From the NCBI RefSeq assembly GCF_000526195.1, contig NZ_JAFP01000001.1, positions 248,001-312,000 on the forward strand: a DNA stretch of 64,000 nucleotides. Reading direction: 5' to 3'. The stretch is from Hippea sp. KM1 (GTDB taxonomy: Bacteria; Campylobacterota_A; Desulfurellia; Desulfurellales; Hippeaceae). Made by a program: the position numbers and the translations under genes. A model generated the notes under the pieces. It did not search any database and was not told the origin of the DNA. It saw nothing but the letters and a program-made list of their open reading frames with translations. Positions 62,645-64,000 of the stretch are shown one piece after another; positions within the stretch are counted from its first letter, which is position 1; each line of letters starts with the position of its first letter.

Positions 62645-64000
62645 GTTTGTTTTGGTTGTCCTTGTCGTTTTTGGTTTCTATCAGTCGGCCTGTGCAGGTT
62701 TGAGTCAGAGGGTTGTCTATCACTACACGGCAGGGTATCTGGCGTTTTTTAAAGGCGATTTTAAGAATGCATCAAAACATATGTGGGCTGTATTTCCCCT
62801 TGTTAAGTCGAGGGATTTCTTCAACGAGCTTTCCGATGTGCTGATATACCGTGGCGATTATTACAAGGCCGCCAGGGTGTTAAGGAAGGCCATATCCATT
62901 TACAAAAACGACAAGGAGTTTTATTACAAGCTCTTCGATGTTTACACCATCTTAAGGGATAAGAAGAAGGCTGAGGAGTTGATGGCGGTCATACAGAAAC
63001 GGTTTGAGAATCAGCCCAGAACATTAAAGGGTATGGCTTTTATGTATATAAAGAACGGCGAGTATGAAAAGGCCTATCCAAAGCTTAAGGAGTATTTGAA
63101 GCTAAAGCCCAACGATCCTGCGGCTTTGTATTATTTGGGTGAGGTTTGTTTGAAACTTAAGAAGATGGAGTGTGCAAGGGATGCCCTAAAGAAGGCCTAT
63201 GGCCTTGCGCCCAATAATTTGAGGATAGCCTTTTCGCTGGCGAGTATTTATGAGAAGGAACATAACTATAAAGGGGCTGTTGGGATTTACGATAAGCTTC
63301 CCAAAACCCACTTCATCTGGTATTTCATGGGAAACGATTATTACCTGATGGGGGATTATAAAAAGTCGTTTGAGGGTTTTGAGAAGGCCTTTGGATTGTC
63401 AAAGAGGGTGGACTATTTAGAGAAGTTGATGTTTGTCGGCATCAGAGCCGGCATGTTTGACAGGGTTAGGGGTTATTGCGATGATTTTTCCGATCTGGTT
63501 CATGAGTCGGATAGATTGAAGCTGTTTTGCGGGATAGCCTATAGGGATAACTGCACCAGGGCCTTTGGGTATCTTGATAAGATAAATCCGAAGGTGGCGT
63601 TTTTTGATGAGGTTGTTTATGTTAAGATAGACTGTCTTGTTAAGCAAAAGGATTGGGATAAACTAAAGACGCTCATCGACTCATACGATAAGCTGGATTA
63701 TTACCTGTATGCCTCATCTGCCCTGGTTCGACATAAGATGTGCAAAGAGGCTTTGGGGCTTTTGTCTGTTGCACTGGATAGGTTTAAAGATCAATCAAAA
63801 AGGGCGAAGCTTTACTTCTATCGGGGTGATATATATTACGATTGCCTAAAGAAGAGGGATAAGGCCATAGAGGATCTGAAGAGCTCTTTGAGACTAAACC
63901 CCAAGGATGCGAGGGTTTTGAACTATTTGGGGTATCTCTATATCGATGAGGATATTGATGCGGCCAGGGGGGTTAAACTGGTTGAGAAGGCCTTAGAGAT
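62628..64000 (+). CDS. Exported tetratricopeptide-repeat protein (3' end outside window)
   Basis: An open frame from ATG 62628, overlapping ispG by 17 nt, continues past the window edge for at least 457 codons. The start MRRINRFVLVVLVVFGFYQS and the A-C-A-G site look like a signal peptide; the Cys is not in a clear lipobox. TPR units recur, for example AALYYLGEVCLKLKKMECA, LAPNNLRIAFSLASIYE and KLYFYRGDIYYDCLKKRDKA. It is a periplasmic scaffold, possibly for envelope assembly. Confidence 0.8.
   Translation, partial: MRRINRFVLVVLVVFGFYQSACAGLSQRVVYHYTAGYLAFFKGDFKNASKHMWAVFPLVKSRDFFNELSDVLIYRGDYYKAARVLRKAISIYKNDKEFYYKLFDVYTILRDKKKAEELMAVIQKRFENQPRTLKGMAFMYIKNGEYEKAYPKLKEYLKLKPNDPAALYYLGEVCLKLKKMECARDALKKAYGLAPNNLRIAFSLASIYEKEHNYKGAVGIYDKLPKTHFIWYFMGNDYYLMGDYKKSFEGFEKAFGLSKRVDYLEKLMFVGIRAGMFDRVRGYCDDFSDLVHESDRLKLFCGIAYRDNCTRAFGYLDKINPKVAFFDEVVYVKIDCLVKQKDWDKLKTLIDSYDKLDYYLYASSALVRHKMCKEALGLLSVALDRFKDQSKRAKLYFYRGDIYYDCLKKRDKAIEDLKSSLRLNPKDARVLNYLGYLYIDEDIDAARGVKLVEKALE

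Overview
The window reads as one contiguous piece of a moderately AT-rich bacterial chromosome. Genes are densely packed, with many ATGA, TAATG and GTGA stop/start overlaps. The Campylobacter-like pgl N-glycosylation genes, a monomeric NADP isocitrate dehydrogenase next to a four-subunit 2-oxoglutarate:ferredoxin oxidoreductase, several CoA-transferases and acyl-CoA synthetases, a DNPR-type (meso-diaminopimelate) MurE and a porin together suggest an anaerobic, Gram-negative, TCA-cycle-based organism. It is probably close to Campylobacterota/Desulfurellales (Hippea- or Desulfurella-like). That placement is an inference from gene content, not from a phylogenetic marker.

Region 1 (1-12.2 kb, plus strand) is a pgl protein-glycosylation locus: an asparagine-synthase-like amidotransferase (cut by the window edge), PglJ-like glycosyltransferase, PglK flippase, a second AsnB, PglA, PglC, then a scar, then PglE and PglF. 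The scar holds an antitoxin-like gene, a 36-codon remnant of a RelE-type toxin and a 34-codon remnant of the acetyltransferase PglD. It is followed by an AT-rich ATP-grasp ligase plus HAD phosphatase pair. The oligosaccharyltransferase PglB (STT3 family) is not here but at 53.1-55.1 kb. The layout suggests an N-glycan whose first sugar is acylated by an ATP-grasp enzyme rather than acetylated by PglD, as in the Neisseria pglB2 (glyceramido) variant.

Region 2 (12.3-18.5 kb) has a small operon with a resolvase-like protein that lacks catalytic residues. It also has a family I CoA-transferase (minus) divergent from an operon of two unrecognised small proteins and a two-subunit glutaconate/IpdAB-type CoA-transferase, and a YgiT-type zinc-finger protein.

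Region 3 (18.5-29.8 kb, minus strand) is a long housekeeping array running, in transcription order, from an M50 protease through AmrS, HPRT, a PP-loop enzyme, RF1, YchF, RibF, UbiD, a nitroreductase and RecG to a nitrilase-family amidase.

Region 4 (29.9-42.7 kb) is central metabolism: monomeric isocitrate dehydrogenase, OorDABC, spermidine synthase, a porin (minus strand, with two D/E-X-N-X-S/T sequons), an aminotransferase and two acyl-CoA synthetases.

Region 5 (42.8-64 kb, plus strand) holds cell-wall genes (murE-murF-mraY-murD-ftsW, a phosphatase, murI), hisH-hisA, an MBL hydrolase, an FAH-family enzyme and pglB. A ribosomal/isoprenoid/envelope operon follows (rpsB-tsf-pyrH-frr-uppS-cdsA-dxr-rseP-ispG), ending in a TPR protein that runs off the window. 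Undecaprenyl phosphate made through dxr/ispG/uppS is the shared carrier for MraY and PglC. No rRNA, tRNA, CRISPR array or insertion sequence was seen.
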